Shown: piece after piece, positions 8,202-18,880 of the stretch | Layout: each line of letters starts with the position of its first letter | Numbering within the stretch: position 1 is the stretch's first letter | Assembly: GCF_015278255.1 (NCBI RefSeq) | Contig: NZ_JADIJC010000001.1 | Location: 744,001 to 808,000 of the forward strand | Reading direction: 5' to 3' | Source of the DNA: Microbacterium hibisci | GTDB taxonomy: Bacteria > Actinomycetota > Actinomycetes > Actinomycetales > Microbacteriaceae | DNA: 64,000 bases | Made by a program: the position numbers and the translations under genes | The notes under the pieces: model-generated | What the model was told of the DNA's origin: nothing | The model's input: only the letters and a program-made list of their open reading frames with translations | The model's database searches: none

Positions 8202-9469
8202 TGGCGCCCCTTCCGCGCCCCTCCACCCGCATCCTCGACGCGGGCGAGAAGGGCCTGCCCGTCGGCGCGGCCGGACGGACCGTCGCCGACTTCCTGGCCG
8301 CGGGACCGCGGCTCGCGGATCTCTGGACACCGCTCCTGGTCGTCGACGACGGCGCACTCGACGCCAACATCGCGTTCCTCGCCGAGTGGGTCGCCGCACG
8401 CGGTCTCGAGCTGATGCCCCACGGTAAGACGACGATGGCGCCGCAGTTGTGGCAGCGTCAGCTCGACGCCGGGGCGACGGGCATCACCGTCGCAAACCCG
8501 GCGCAGCTTCGCGTGGCGGCGGATGCCGGCATCCCGGCGATCATGCTCGCCAACCAGCTGTCGCAGCCCGAGGTCGTCCGCTGGACCGCCGATCTCGTCG
8601 GCGCAGGCACACGGGTGTGGAGCTGGGTGGACGATACGCGGGCGATCGATCTCATCGAGCGGGCCCTCGGCGACGCGCCCGCCGCGCCGCTGGAGGTCCT
8701 CGTCGACGTCGGCCGACCGGGGGGACGGACCGGCGCCCGGTCGTTCGCGGACGCCGTCGCGGTGGCCGAGCGCGCGGCCGCGTCGCCGGCGGTGCGACTC
8801 GCCGGCGTCACCGGATACGAGGGATCGGTCGCGCACGGCCGGGGCGATGACGCATTGGCCTCGGCGCGTGCATACATCGGGGAGCTGCTCGCGGTCCACG
8901 ACGCGATCGCCCACCTGTACGACGACCGGGACGTGGTGGTCTCGGCCGGCGGCAGCGCGTACCCCGACGTCGTCGGCAAGGCCTTCGCCGCGGCATCCGT
9001 CGCCGGCGATCGCGCGCGATTCGTCCTGCGCTCCGGGGCGTACGTGGTCCACGACCACGGCTACTACCGCCGCAACTCACCCTTCGAGGGCGCGGGGCTG
9101 CGTGCCGCTGCCCGCGGACTCGCCCGCGTGGTGTCGCGCCGAGACGCCGAGACGGCGATCGTCGACGCGGGCAAGCGCGACTTCCCCTTCGACGAGGGAC
9201 TGCCGGTGCCGTTGTACGCGATCAGCGCCGAAGGCGCGCGGATGCCGCTGCCCGGTGCCGAGATGACCAAGCTGAGCGATCAGCACGGCTTCGTGCGGGT
9301 CTCGCCCGACTCACGGCTCCGCATCGGCGACCTGGTGGTGTTCGGGCTTTCGCACCCCTGCACGATGTTCGACAAGTGGTGCCTGATCCCGGTGGTGGAG
9401 TCGCTCGACGACGCGACCTTCGATCCGGAGACAGCCGTCGTCACCGACCTCATCGAGACGCGGTTCTGA
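8201..9469 (+). CDS. DSD1-type PLP enzyme (D-serine dehydratase-like/D-threonine aldolase family)
   Basis: 422 aa. Alanine-racemase-type barrel with the PLP lysine K76 in LMPHGKTTMAP, and a C-terminal metal-binding domain with H385-x-C387 in GLSHPCTMF, the zinc pair of fungal and vertebrate D-serine dehydratase and of D-threonine aldolase. It would deaminate or cleave a free D-amino acid in the cytosol. ATG 8201 shares its A with the stop of ridA, indicating coupling. As the third gene of the deacylase-RidA-lyase unit it could act on the D-amino acid released by the deacylase. Exact reaction (dehydratase or aldolase) is open. Confidence 0.85.
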   Translation: MAPLPRPSTRILDAGEKGLPVGAAGRTVADFLAAGPRLADLWTPLLVVDDGALDANIAFLAEWVAARGLELMPHGKTTMAPQLWQRQLDAGATGITVANPAQLRVAADAGIPAIMLANQLSQPEVVRWTADLVGAGTRVWSWVDDTRAIDLIERALGDAPAAPLEVLVDVGRPGGRTGARSFADAVAVAERAAASPAVRLAGVTGYEGSVAHGRGDDALASARAYIGELLAVHDAIAHLYDDRDVVVSAGGSAYPDVVGKAFAAASVAGDRARFVLRSGAYVVHDHGYYRRNSPFEGAGLRAAARGLARVVSRRDAETAIVDAGKRDFPFDEGLPVPLYAISAEGARMPLPGAEMTKLSDQHGFVRVSPDSRLRIGDLVVFGLSHPCTMFDKWCLIPVVESLDDATFDPETAVVTDLIETRF

Positions 9470-9493
9470 GTCGCCGGTCTCGGGCGGGTGGCG

Positions 9494-10784
9494 TCAGCCG
9501 TTCGCCGGCTCCGGCGTCGGCCGCGCGGACGCCCGCCAGCCCAGCGGAGCGAGGAGCACCGACGCGGCGACCAGCACCATGACGACGAGAGCGAGCCCGC
9601 CGTAGCCGATCGAGCCGAGCACCGCCCCGGCGGCGATCGCGCCGATGCCGCCCACGATGCTCATCGTGAAGTCGCTGATGCCCTGTCGGCGGGTGCGCAG
9701 GACTTCTGAAGACGACTCGGTGAGCAGCGTGGAGCCGGCGACCGTCGAGGCGCTCCAGCCCAGGCCGAGCAGGATCAGCGCCACCGTCACGGCGGTGGTC
9801 GATGCCTCGCCGAACGACGCCGTCAGCAGCGCCGCGGCGAGCAGCGCCTGCCCGACGAGGATCGTCGGGACGCGACCCATGCGGTCGGCGAGGATGCCGA
9901 AGACCGGCGAGAGCACGTACATGCCGGCGATGTGGAGGCTGATCGTCAGTCCGATGATCGAGAGGGTGGCCGCCTCGCTGGCACCGTGCGTCAGATGGGT
10001 CAGGTGCACGGGCGTCATCGCCATGACCGACACCATCGTGCCGTGCGCGGCCGCGACGGCGAAGATCGCGTACCGCGCCGCCACGGGACGGTCGGCGCGG
10101 GCGATCGGGCGGCTCCCTGCGGGCGCGGTCGCGACCACGCGCTGAGCGAGCAGGAGCGGGTCGGGGCGCATCGCGACGAGGTAGAGCACGATCGCGAGGC
10201 CCTGGGCGACCAGCGTGAACAGGTACGCGCCGGTCAGCGGCGGCATGCCCACGGCCGCGCCGACCACCTCGCCGGGACCCGTGAGGTTGGGACCGAGGAC
10301 CGCGCCGACGGTGGTCGCCCACACCACGATCGACAGGTCGCGCCCGCGCGAGGCATCCGTCGCCAGATCCGTCGCCGCGAACCTCGACTGGAGATTGGCC
10401 GCCTGACCCGACCCGATGATCAGGAAGCCGACCAGCAGCAGAGGGAAGGCGCGCACGCCGACCGCGACGATGACCAGCGCGACGCCGATGAGAGCCACCG
10501 CCATACCGGTCGTCAGCGACAGCCGCCGACCGCGACGCCGGGCGATCGCCGCCAGCGGCACCGCCGTCAGTGCGGTGCCGAACGTGACCGCCGCCGCCGC
10601 CAGTCCTGAGAACGACTCATCGCCCGAGAGCTCGGCGGCCAGCACGGCGCCCAGCGACAGGGTGGCACCGAACGCCAGTCCGCCCAGCACCTGCCCGAGC
10701 GACAGCACCCAGACGGTGCGTCGCTGAACGCCCGCGACCTCCGCAGGCGTCGGCGCGACGTCGGCGGTCGGGGCAGCGCCGGTG

Positions 10785-10792
<8 letters not shown>
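9494..10792 (-). CDS. MFS transporter
   Basis: 432 aa, about 12 hydrophobic segments, with the MFS inter-helix 2-3 motif as AIARRRGRRLSL and a second copy as GILADRMGRVP near residue 290. Cytoplasmic membrane exporter or importer; substrate unknown. Its start overlaps the end of the FAH-family hydrolase gene by 8 bp, so the two are co-transcribed leftward. It is convergent with the D-amino-acid unit with only 24 bp between, and no regulator is attached. Confidence 0.85.
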
Positions 10793-11552
<760 letters not shown>

Positions 11553-11585
11553 CAGTTCAGCCTAGCCATGCCCTCCGACGCCGAA

Positions 11586-11616
11586 AGCCCCGACCGTGCG
11601 GGGCACGGTCGGGGCT
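11586..11616 (-). terminator. Intrinsic terminator downstream of ilvE
   Basis: A perfect 13-bp stem (AGCCCCGACCGTG and its complement) around loop CGGGG begins 15 bases after the ilvE stop. On the minus strand it is followed by TTTCGG, a short T tract. It closes the ilvE transcript before the FAH-family gene. Confidence 0.8.
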
Positions 11617-11631
11617 CTGCGACGGTGGCCG

Positions 11632-12738
11632 TCAGGCGTCGAGGCGCACGAGCCAGCCGTGCTTGTCTTCGCGTCGGCCGTACTGGATGTCGGTGAGCTC
11701 CTCGCGCAGCGACAGAGCCAGCTCTCCGGTCGGCTGCTCGTCGATGAAGTCCTTGCCCTTGAGAACGCCGATGGGAGTGACGACCGCTGCGGTGCCGCAC
11801 GCGAACACCTCGACGATGTCGCCCGACGCCACGCCCTCGCGCCACTCGTCGAAGGCCACCGCCCGGCCCTCGACCTTGTGGCCGCGGTCCTGGGCGAGCT
11901 GCAGGATCGAGTCGCGCGTGATGCCCTCGAGGATCGAATCGGACTGCGGGGTGACGATCGTGCCGTCCTTGTAGACGAAGACGACGTTCATGCCGCCGAG
12001 CTCTTCGACGTTGCGGTCCTGGTCGAGGAACACGACCTGGTCGCACTCGTTCTCGTACGCCTCCGACTGCGGCAGCAGGCTCGCGGCGTAGTTGCCACCG
12101 GTCTTCGCCGCGCCCGTGCCGCCCTTGCCGGCGCGCGCGTAGTCCTCGCTCAGCCAGATCGAGACCGGCCGCACGCCGCCCTTGAAGTAGGCGCCGGCGG
12201 GCGAGGCGATGACGTAGTAGCCGACCTTGTGCGCCGGGCGCACGCCCAGGAACGCCTCTTTGGCGAACATGAACGGCCGGAGGTACAGGCTCTGGTCCTC
12301 ACCCGACGGCACCCAGTCACCGTCGACCGCGATGAGCTCGCGCAGCGACTGGATGAAGTAGCTCACCGGCAGCTCGGGAAGCGCCAGGCGCCGCGCCGAG
12401 CGCTGCAGCCGACGACCGTTCTGATCGGGGCGGAAGGTGTGGATCGAGCCGTCGGCGTGGCGGTAGGCCTTGATGCCCTCGAAGATCTCCTGGCCGTAGT
12501 GCAGCACGGCGGCAGCGGGATCGAGCGACAGCGGACCGTACGGCTGCACGCGGGGACGGTGCCATCCGCCGCCGACCGACCAGCAGATGTCGACCATGTG
12601 GTCGGTGAAGCTGGTGCCGAAGCCGGGGTTGGCGAGGATCTGGTCCCGCGCCTCGGCGCTCTTCGCCTGGAGGTTGCGGTTGACGGTGAACTCGAGGGGT
12701 GCGAGTCCGGTGTCGGGATCGGAGTCGATGAGAGTCAT
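11632..12738 (-). CDS. ilvE: Branched-chain amino acid aminotransferase
   Basis: 368 aa, normal for type II (long) BCAT of actinobacteria. Fold type IV PLP enzyme, last step of leucine, isoleucine and valine synthesis. Visible blocks: YGQEIFEGIKAYR, the RPFMFAKEAFLGVRPA region, the PLP lysine in AAKTGGNYA, and the EELGGMNVVFVY and EGITRDSIL motifs around the cofactor phosphate. It lies 63 bp downstream of leuB on the same strand, so leuB-ilvE may be co-transcribed; a strong hairpin follows it. Confidence 0.97.
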   Translation of the reverse strand: MTLIDSDPDTGLAPLEFTVNRNLQAKSAEARDQILANPGFGTSFTDHMVDICWSVGGGWHRPRVQPYGPLSLDPAAAVLHYGQEIFEGIKAYRHADGSIHTFRPDQNGRRLQRSARRLALPELPVSYFIQSLRELIAVDGDWVPSGEDQSLYLRPFMFAKEAFLGVRPAHKVGYYVIASPAGAYFKGGVRPVSIWLSEDYARAGKGGTGAAKTGGNYAASLLPQSEAYENECDQVVFLDQDRNVEELGGMNVVFVYKDGTIVTPQSDSILEGITRDSILQLAQDRGHKVEGRAVAFDEWREGVASGDIVEVFACGTAAVVTPIGVLKGKDFIDEQPTGELALSLREELTDIQYGRREDKHGWLVRLDA

Positions 12739-12801
12739 GACGGGCCTGTGCTTTCGTGCGGGCGTGTACCGCGGGGCGGAGAGGCGCTTGCCGGTTCCAG
12801 G

Positions 12802-13854
12802 TTACGCCGGGAGCCGTGCGGCGATGGCGTCGCCGACCTGCGCGGTGGTACGGGGAGTGGAGCCGCGTGCGGCCAGATCCTCCTCGACCGCGGTGGTGAC
12901 GCGCTGGGCCTCGTCGTGCAGCCCGAGGTGATCGAGCAGCAATGAGACGGAGAGGATCGCGGCCGTGGGATCGGCCTTCTGCTGTCCTGCGATGTCGGGC
13001 GCCGAACCGTGCACGGGCTCGAACATCGAGGGGAACGCGCCGTCGGGGTTGATGTTGCCCGAGGCGGCGAGGCCGATGCCACCGGTGACGGCGCCGGCCA
13101 GGTCGGTCAGGATGTCGCCGAAGAGGTTGTCGGTGACGATGACGTCGAATCGGCCCGGGTTCGTGACCAGATAGATGGTGGCCGCGTCGACGTGCACATA
13201 GTCTACGGTCACGTCGGGGTGCTCGAGCGCCACCTCGTCCACCAGGCGCTTCCATATCCCGCCGGCGTGGACGAGCACGTTGGTCTTGTGCACCAGCGTC
13301 AGCTTCTTGCCTCGGCGCTCCGCGAGGTCGAAGGCGTAGCGCACGACGCGCTCCACACCGAAGGCGGTGTTGACCGAGGTCTCGTTGGCCACCTCGTGCG
13401 GCGTGCCCGTGCGGATGGATCCGCCGTTGCCCACGTACGGGCCCTCGGTGCCTTCACGCACGACCACGAAGTCGATCTCGCCCGGCTCGGCGAGCGGCCC
13501 CGGGACGCCGGGGTAGAGCTTCGACGGGCGCAGGTTCACGTAGTGGTCGAGCTCGAACCGCAGTTTCAGCAGCAGGCCGCGCTCGATGTTGGCGTTCTTG
13601 AGCCGCGGGTCGCCGGGCACTCCCCCGACCGCGCCGAGCAGGATCGCGTCGTGCCCCTTGATCGCCTCGAGGTCGTCCGTCGTCAGGGTGTCGCCGGTCT
13701 CGAGGAAGCGTCCCGCTCCCAGCGAGAATCGGGTCTTCTCGAAACGGATGCCGCTGCCCGCTGCTGCGGCATCCAGCACCTTCTCCGCCTCGGCGATGAC
13801 CTCGGGACCGATGCCGTCACCCGGGATGACGGCCAGCTTCACGACACGCGACAT
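12802..13854 (-). CDS. leuB: 3-isopropylmalate dehydrogenase
   Basis: 350 aa, full length. NAD-dependent oxidative decarboxylation of 3-isopropylmalate in leucine synthesis. Family blocks: [12 protein letters not shown] at the N-terminus, [19 protein letters not shown] with substrate arginines, [12 protein letters not shown], and the metal site region [20 protein letters not shown] with the two aspartates, then [13 protein letters not shown]. Upstream neighbour is the DHA2 exporter gene on the same strand, ending 7 bp before the leuB start codon. The only clear gap suited to a promoter is before that exporter, unless leuB has one inside the exporter's 3' end. Confidence 0.98.
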   Translation of the reverse strand: MSRVVKLAVIPGDGIGPEVIAEAEKVLDAAAAGSGIRFEKTRFSLGAGRFLETGDTLTTDDLEAIKGHDAILLGAVGGVPGDPRLKNANIERGLLLKLRFELDHYVNLRPSKLYPGVPGPLAEPGEIDFVVVREGTEGPYVGNGGSIRTGTPHEVANETSVNTAFGVERVVRYAFDLAERRGKKLTLVHKTNVLVHAGGIWKRLVDEVALEHPDVTVDYVHVDAATIYLVTNPGRFDVIVTDNLFGDILTDLAGAVTGGIGLAASGNINPDGAFPSMFEPVHGSAPDIAGQQKADPTAAILSVSLLLDHLGLHDEAQRVTTAVEEDLAARGSTPRTTAQVGDAIAARLPA

Positions 13855-13861
13855 GGTGCTC

Positions 13862-15403
13862 CTACGACTTCTGGCGGGATCCTCCCAGGGTAGTGGCCGC
13901 GATCACACCCGCGATGACCACGAGACCCGCGCCGATGAGAGCGGTGACCGTGACGCCGGCGTCGAACGCGGTGGCGGCTGCGTCGAACAGCGCCTGGCCC
14001 GCACTGCCGCCGATGGCCTCGGCTTCGTGGACGGCCCCGGCGAGCGTCTCGGACGCGGCGGCGGCCGCGGCATCCGGAACCCCCTCCGGCACGACGAGAT
14101 TCGCGCGGTACAGAGCGGTGAGGATGCCGCCCAATACCGTGGTCCCGAGCACCGCGCCGAGCTCGTACGCGGTCTCGGACACGGCGCTCGCAGCGCCGGC
14201 CTTCGCGGGCGGGGCGCTGGCGAGCACGAGTTCGTTCGACACGGTCTCGGCCGCGCCGATGCCGATCCCGAGCGACACGAAGGCGGCGACGAGCGCCGCG
14301 ATGCTCTCGGGCCCGGTCGCGAACGCCACCGTGACGTAGCCCCCGACGGAGAACACCAGCGCGACCGGCACCACGAGTCGAGCAGGCCACTTCTTCGAGA
14401 TCGGCACGACCGCGAGCCCCGCGGCGATCATCATCGCGAGCCCCGGCACGAGCGCGAGGCCGGCCTCCATCGGCGACAGGCCGACGATCAGCTGCAGGTG
14501 CTGGGCGACGAAGAACAGGAAGCCCACGAGCGCGATCACGCTGAGGAGGTTGACCAGCAGCGCGCCGCTGAAGGTCCCGAGGCGGAAGAGCCGCATGTCG
14601 AGCATCGGCGATGCGGCATGCAGCTGCCGCCGCACGAAGACCACGCCGAAGCCGAGTCCGACCAGCATCGGCAGCCACGCGGCCACGACGAAGCCGTGGA
14701 CGGCCAGCTCCTTGATGCCGTACACGATCGGGATCATCGTCGCCATCGACAGCGCGATGCTGAGCGGGTCGATCCGGCCCGGCTTCGGGTCGCGACTCTC
14801 CGGAACGAGGAGGGGGGCGAGCACCAGCAGCGGGATGAGCACGGGCACCGACAGCAGGAACACCGAGCCCCAGGAGAAGTGCTCGAGCAGGAGGCCGCCC
14901 ACGATCGGGCCGAGCGCGGCGCCGGCGGAGAACATCGCGGCCCACACGGCGATCGCCAGACGGCGCTGGTCACGGTCGGTGAAGATGCTGCGCAGCAGCG
15001 ACAGCGTCGACGGCATCAGCATCGCCCCGAACACGCCCATCGCGGCGCGCGCGGCGATCAGCCATGCGGCGCTCGGCGCGAAGGCGGCGAGCACCGACAC
15101 CGCAGCGAAGCCGGTGGCGCCGATGAGCAGCATCCGTCGCCGTCCGAACCGGTCGCCGAGGGTGCCCATCGTCACGAGAAGACCCGCCAGCACGAGCGGG
15201 TACGCGTCGATGATCCACAGCTGCTGCGCGCTCGTGGGGCCGAGCTCGAGGGCGATCGAGGGCAGCGCGAAACTCAGCACGGTGTTGTCGACCGAGACGA
15301 GCAGCACCGGCAGCATGAGCACGACGAGCGCCGCCCAGCCGCGCCAGCCGACCTTTCGCGCCTGGGCGTCCGCGAGCGAGAGTTCTTGAGTGAGCGTCAT
15401 CAT
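13862..15403 (-). CDS. DHA2-family (EmrB/QacA) MFS exporter
   Basis: 513 aa from the first of two adjacent ATGs (15403 and 15400). About 14 membrane segments. It carries the DHA2 motif C-like [14 protein letters not shown] near residue 38 (conserved aspartate in helix 1) and the MFS motif [14 protein letters not shown]. Proton-driven drug efflux is the family role. It is divergent from a TetR gene with a 63-bp gap holding a palindrome, so drug-inducible repression is likely. The open frame extends far upstream into the TetR gene, but that extension is antisense shadow sequence. Confidence 0.92.
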   Translation of the reverse strand: MMTLTQELSLADAQARKVGWRGWAALVVLMLPVLLVSVDNTVLSFALPSIALELGPTSAQQLWIIDAYPLVLAGLLVTMGTLGDRFGRRRMLLIGATGFAAVSVLAAFAPSAAWLIAARAAMGVFGAMLMPSTLSLLRSIFTDRDQRRLAIAVWAAMFSAGAALGPIVGGLLLEHFSWGSVFLLSVPVLIPLLVLAPLLVPESRDPKPGRIDPLSIALSMATMIPIVYGIKELAVHGFVVAAWLPMLVGLGFGVVFVRRQLHAASPMLDMRLFRLGTFSGALLVNLLSVIALVGFLFFVAQHLQLIVGLSPMEAGLALVPGLAMMIAAGLAVVPISKKWPARLVVPVALVFSVGGYVTVAFATGPESIAALVAAFVSLGIGIGAAETVSNELVLASAPPAKAGAASAVSETAYELGAVLGTTVLGGILTALYRANLVVPEGVPDAAAAAASETLAGAVHEAEAIGGSAGQALFDAAATAFDAGVTVTALIGAGLVVIAGVIAATTLGGSRQKS

Positions 15404-15405
15404 TT

Positions 15406-15427
15406 CTACACCGTCCAGCCGGTATAG
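15406..15427. promoter_or_regulatory. TetR operator candidate between the DHA2 exporter and tetR
   Basis: Inverted repeat CTACACCG-6 nt-CGGTATAG (7 of 8 positions symmetric), starting 2 bases before the exporter ATG. On the plus strand it overlaps TATAGT (15423-15428), a good -10 for the TetR gene, so one bound dimer could block both directions. Confidence 0.6.
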
Positions 15428-15466
15428 TAACAGGATGCCGCAGCCGCTGTCGATACGATCGACCGC

Positions 15467-16012
15467 ATGAGCCGCCCTCCCCTCGCCCGCGAGAAGGTGC
15501 TCGACGCGTTCGAGCACATCCTCATCGAGGAAGGTGAACGCTCGGCCACGATGGACGCGACCGCGCGGGCCGCCGGGGTGTCGAAGGGCGGTCTGCTGTA
15601 CCACTTCGGCACGAAGGAAGCCCTGGAAGCCGGCCTCGTCGCGCGGCTGTCGGAGCTCGTCGACGCCGACGTCGCGGCGATGACCGCGGCGACCGAGGGG
15701 CCGATCGCCTACTTCCTGCGCTCCTCGGCCATGGAGAACGACCCGCTCGACCGCACAGTGCTGGCGACCTCGCGGCTGGCCCAGGGTGGCAGCGCAGCCG
15801 CCGCCGAAGCGCTCCGGGGCATCCGCGAGCGATGGGCGGACGCGCTGCGCGATCACACCAGGGACGCTGTTTCGCTGGATCTCGTGATGCTCGTCAGTGA
15901 CGGCCTTTACTTCAACAACGCCCTGTCGGGCGGCGCGATCCCGGGACCGGTCCCCCGCGGCCCCGCCATGGACGACCTCGTCGCCCTCGTCGAGCGCGCC
16001 GCGCGCGACTGA
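15467..16012 (+). CDS. TetR-family repressor of the adjacent exporter
   Basis: 181 aa. N-terminal helix-turn-helix at residues of about 10-52 with the TetR pattern ATMDATARAAGVSKGGLLYHFGTKEAL. The C-terminal ligand and dimerisation domain is short (about 125 residues), of the TetR_C type often paired with DHA2 pumps. Divergent from the exporter and sharing its palindrome, so local autoregulation is expected. It is convergent with serA with 51 bp between, which contains a GC-rich imperfect hairpin around 16017-16044. Confidence 0.9.
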   Translation: MSRPPLAREKVLDAFEHILIEEGERSATMDATARAAGVSKGGLLYHFGTKEALEAGLVARLSELVDADVAAMTAATEGPIAYFLRSSAMENDPLDRTVLATSRLAQGGSAAAAEALRGIRERWADALRDHTRDAVSLDLVMLVSDGLYFNNALSGGAIPGPVPRGPAMDDLVALVERAARD

Positions 16013-16063
16013 GCAGTCCGGGGCCGCACCCGGGGCCGGGCCGGACGCAGCGGCACGTCGCCG

Positions 16064-17668
16064 TCAGTCCTCGGTGACCTCGATGAGGCGGAAGAGGTCG
16101 GCCCCGACCGCCTGGCGCATCTCGTCGAGCACGGTGTCGGGCACCGGCGAGTCGACCGTGAGCACGGAGAGGGCGCGGCCACTGGCGTCCGCCTGGGCGA
16201 CCTGCAGCCCGGCGATGTTGATGCCGGCGTCACCGAGCTTCTGGCCGTAGATGGCGACGATGCCTGGGCGGTCCGCGTAGCGCATGACGAGGTGGTGGCG
16301 CTCGATCGGCACCTCGATCTCGTAGCCGTTGATGCCGACGACCTTGGGCACCATGCGCGTGCCGGCGAGGGTGCCGGCCACCGTGAGCACCGAGCCGTCG
16401 GCGAGCGTGCCGCGGAGGATCGTGATGTTGCGGTACAGCGGGCTCTCGGCCTCGACGATCAGGCGCGTCTCGATCCCGCGCTGCTCGGCGAACAGCGGGG
16501 CGTTGACGTACGAGACGTTCTCGCTGACGACGTTGGCGAGGATGCCCTTGAGCGCGGCGAGGCGGTAGACGCTGACGTCGTAGGCGGCGAGCTCGCCCCG
16601 CACCTCGATGTCGAGGCTGGTGAGGGCACTGTGCGCGAGCCCGGTGAAGAACTGGCCCAGCTGCTCGACGAGCGAGATGCCCGGACGCACGAACGGGTCG
16701 ATGATGCCGCCGGCGACGTTGACCGCGTCGGGCACCAGGTCGCCCTCGAGGGCGAGCCTGACCGACTTCGCCACGGAGACGCCCGCCTTCTCCTGCGCCT
16801 CGTCGGTGGACGCGCCGAGGTGCGGCGTCACGACGACGTTCGGGAGGCTGAGGAGCGGGAACGCGGTGCCGTCCTGGGCCGGCGGCTCGCTGGTGAAGAC
16901 GTCGAGGCCGGCGCCGGCGATCTCACCGTCGGTGAGGGCCGTGAACAGGGCCTCCTCGTCGATGAGGCCGCCGCGTGCGACGTTCACGACGTACGCCGTG
17001 GGCTTCATCAGGCGGAACTGCTCGGTGCCGATCATGCCGGTCGTCTCGGGGGTCTTCGGCATGTGGATCGTGACGAAGTCGCTCTGGGCGAGCAGCTCGT
17101 CGAGCTCGACCAGCTGCACGCCGAGCTGCTGGGCGCGGGTGGGCGTGACGTAGGGGTCGTACGCGATGACCGACACGCCGAACGCCTGCAGACGCGCGGT
17201 GATGAGCGCGCCGATGCGCCCGAGGCCGATGATGCCGACCGTCTTCTCGAAGAGCTCGGTGCCCGTGTACGAGCTGCGCTTCCACGCACCGGCCGCGAGC
17301 GACGCGTGCGCCGCCGGGATGCGGCGGGCGAGGCTCAGGATGTGGCCGACGGTGAGCTCGGCGGCCGAGATGATGTTGGAGGTCGGCGCGTTCACGACCA
17401 TGACGCCCGCGGTGGTCGCCGTCTTGATGTCGACGTTGTCGAGTCCGACGCCCGCGCGGGCGACGACCTTGAGCACCGGCGCGGCGGCGATCGCCTCGGC
17501 GTCGATCTTCGTCGCCGAGCGGATCAGCACCGCGTTCGCGTCGGCCAGCGCCGACAGGAGCGCCGGCCGGTCGGTGCCGTCCACGGTGCGGACGTCGAAG
17601 TCCGGACCCAGGGCGTCGATCGTGGCGGGAGACAGCTCTTCGGCGATGAGGACGACAGGCTTCGGCAC
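16064..17668 (-). CDS. serA: D-3-phosphoglycerate dehydrogenase
   Basis: 534 aa from GTG 17668, chosen because GAAGGAAC lies 5-12 bases upstream and residues VPKPVVLIAEELSP align with the family start. ATG 17689 would add 7 residues without a ribosome site. First step of serine synthesis. Visible: NAD fold GIIGLGRIG, catalytic arginine in NVARGG, the glutamate region, and histidine in TPHLGAST. The long form carries the allosteric substrate-binding domain and a C-terminal ACT domain (from about residue 455), as in mycobacterial SerA, so serine feedback is expected. Confidence 0.97.
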   Translation of the reverse strand: MPKPVVLIAEELSPATIDALGPDFDVRTVDGTDRPALLSALADANAVLIRSATKIDAEAIAAAPVLKVVARAGVGLDNVDIKTATTAGVMVVNAPTSNIISAAELTVGHILSLARRIPAAHASLAAGAWKRSSYTGTELFEKTVGIIGLGRIGALITARLQAFGVSVIAYDPYVTPTRAQQLGVQLVELDELLAQSDFVTIHMPKTPETTGMIGTEQFRLMKPTAYVVNVARGGLIDEEALFTALTDGEIAGAGLDVFTSEPPAQDGTAFPLLSLPNVVVTPHLGASTDEAQEKAGVSVAKSVRLALEGDLVPDAVNVAGGIIDPFVRPGISLVEQLGQFFTGLAHSALTSLDIEVRGELAAYDVSVYRLAALKGILANVVSENVSYVNAPLFAEQRGIETRLIVEAESPLYRNITILRGTLADGSVLTVAGTLAGTRMVPKVVGINGYEIEVPIERHHLVMRYADRPGIVAIYGQKLGDAGINIAGLQVAQADASGRALSVLTVDSPVPDTVLDEMRQAVGADLFRLIEVTED

Positions 17669-17800
17669 GGGTGTTCCTTCGTGGGGCATGCGCGAACGCG
17701 CGGAGCAGGGCAGACCGGATGCCGCGCCGCACGCCGTCGGGGGCGAGGCCTGTGCCAGCCTACCTCCCGTGCGCCCGCACGCCCGACCGTGTGACGACGC

Positions 17801-18175
17801 TCAGGCGAGGAACGACGCCGAGTTGAGCGTCGTGTAGGCGACGACGTTCAGCCAGAAGACGGCGACGAGCGCCAGCCCGGTCAGCATCACCAGCAGGAGT
17901 TCGTGGGGTGCGCGCCGGTACCCGATGGCGAAGGCGCCGCCCCACACGACGAGGGGGAAGACCGCGGCGAAGATCCAGATGAACCAGCCGAGGGCGTTCA
18001 GGGCGACCCCGGCGTCGGAGAAGACCTGCACCGTGGCGACGAGGTTGCCGATGGCGTTCCAGACCGCGTAGGCGTAGAAGAGGCCGACGATGCCGGCGAT
18101 CGCCGCGACGAGCCAGGTGGGCGTCTTGCCGCGCTTCGACGCCGGGGTCGCGGCATCCGTCACGTTCTCGCTCAT
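17801..18175 (-). CDS. Small membrane protein, three to four helices
   Basis: 124 aa, ATG 18175. A short polar N-terminus of about 20 residues is followed by hydrophobic segments near residues 22-42, 60-80 and 95-118. The start overlaps the stop of the upstream gene by ATGA, so the two are co-translated. Function not recognised. The pair sits between the peptidoglycan-binding protein gene and serA on the same strand. Confidence 0.75.
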   Translation of the reverse strand: MSENVTDAATPASKRGKTPTWLVAAIAGIVGLFYAYAVWNAIGNLVATVQVFSDAGVALNALGWFIWIFAAVFPLVVWGGAFAIGYRRAPHELLLVMLTGLALVAVFWLNVVAYTTLNSASFLA

Positions 18176-18807
18176 TGTCCGATCGCCCCGATCATCACGA
18201 ACGGCCACGGCAGCAGCAGCACGACACCCGCCGCGAGCCAGACGAACCGCACCCACGCGCGCGAGCCGCGGGTGAGCAGGAACGTCGTCCCGAACCACAG
18301 CAGCGGCGCCAGGACGGCGAGCCACAGGCTTCCCTGGTACATGACGTCGAAGACGAGATACTGTGCGCGGCCTTGCAGGCGGAGTCCGCCGATGAGCCAG
18401 CCGATCGCGTACAGCAGGTACACGCCGCCGAGCACGCCGAGGCCGACGAGTGCGCCGTTCCCGAGGGACGGTCGCTGGTCTGCGGCTTCGACTCCTTCTT
18501 CCGCGGCGACTTCGGCGGCGACGGATGCCTCGGCCCGCGCATTCGCGGACGCCACCGCCTCGCTGCCCTTGCCCACGGCCGTGTAGCCCTCCGGCAACGC
18601 AGCGCCGGGAGAGGTCGCGCCGGACGACGCGCCGTGAGAGGTCGCGCCGGACGACGCGCCGGGAGAGGTCGCGCCGGACGCCTCCGCCGACGTGCGCGGC
18701 GCATCGGGGCGGTCGGTCTCGTCGGCCCCCACGGACGCGCCGAGGTCGAGCGTGGGGTCGTCGTCGCCGTCCCAGGTGAGGGCGTCGTCGTCGCGTCCGG
18801 TCGTCAC
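18172..18807 (-). CDS. Membrane protein with low-complexity N-terminal region
   Basis: 211 aa from GTG 18807 (14 further codons upstream look non-coding). The first 115 residues are acidic, then rich in S, G, A and T, with a 9-residue repeat SGATSPGAS in about three copies. The last 90 residues hold three hydrophobic helices. The hydrophilic half probably lies in the cytoplasm because it carries no signal peptide. It is coupled to the following small membrane protein. No domain recognised; automatic annotation may label such low-complexity proteins as DNA polymerase III gamma/tau, for which I see no support. Confidence 0.7.
   Translation of the reverse strand: MTTGRDDDALTWDGDDDPTLDLGASVGADETDRPDAPRTSAEASGATSPGASSGATSHGASSGATSPGAALPEGYTAVGKGSEAVASANARAEASVAAEVAAEEGVEAADQRPSLGNGALVGLGVLGGVYLLYAIGWLIGGLRLQGRAQYLVFDVMYQGSLWLAVLAPLLWFGTTFLLTRGSRAWVRFVWLAAGVVLLLPWPFVMIGAIGQ
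18609..18681. repeat. Tandem 27-bp repeat within the membrane protein gene
   Basis: Two full copies of a 27-bp unit (18609-18635 and 18636-18662) and a partial third (18663-18681) encode the SGATSPGAS peptide repeat. In frame, nearly identical at DNA level, so likely a recent, length-variable duplication. Confidence 0.85.
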
Positions 18808-18880
18808 GCCACCAGCGTAGTGCGGGCGACCCGGCGGGGCCGCGAGCACACCGGCGAGGCGGCGGCTCGACGGCCCCGAT

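Noticed and set aside
11596..12945. 449-codon plus-strand ORF opposite ilvE
   Set aside because: Antisense shadow; runs into the leuB 3' end and the ilvE terminator.
15404..15856. Upstream extension of the DHA2 exporter
   Set aside because: It is antisense to the TetR gene and lacks a start signal; helix 1 of the exporter begins soon after ATG 15403.
16292..17794. 500-codon plus-strand ORF opposite serA
   Set aside because: Antisense shadow rich in R, G, D and V; serA is unambiguous.
18609..18681. CRISPR-like or minisatellite array
   Set aside because: It is an in-frame tandem peptide repeat without spacers.
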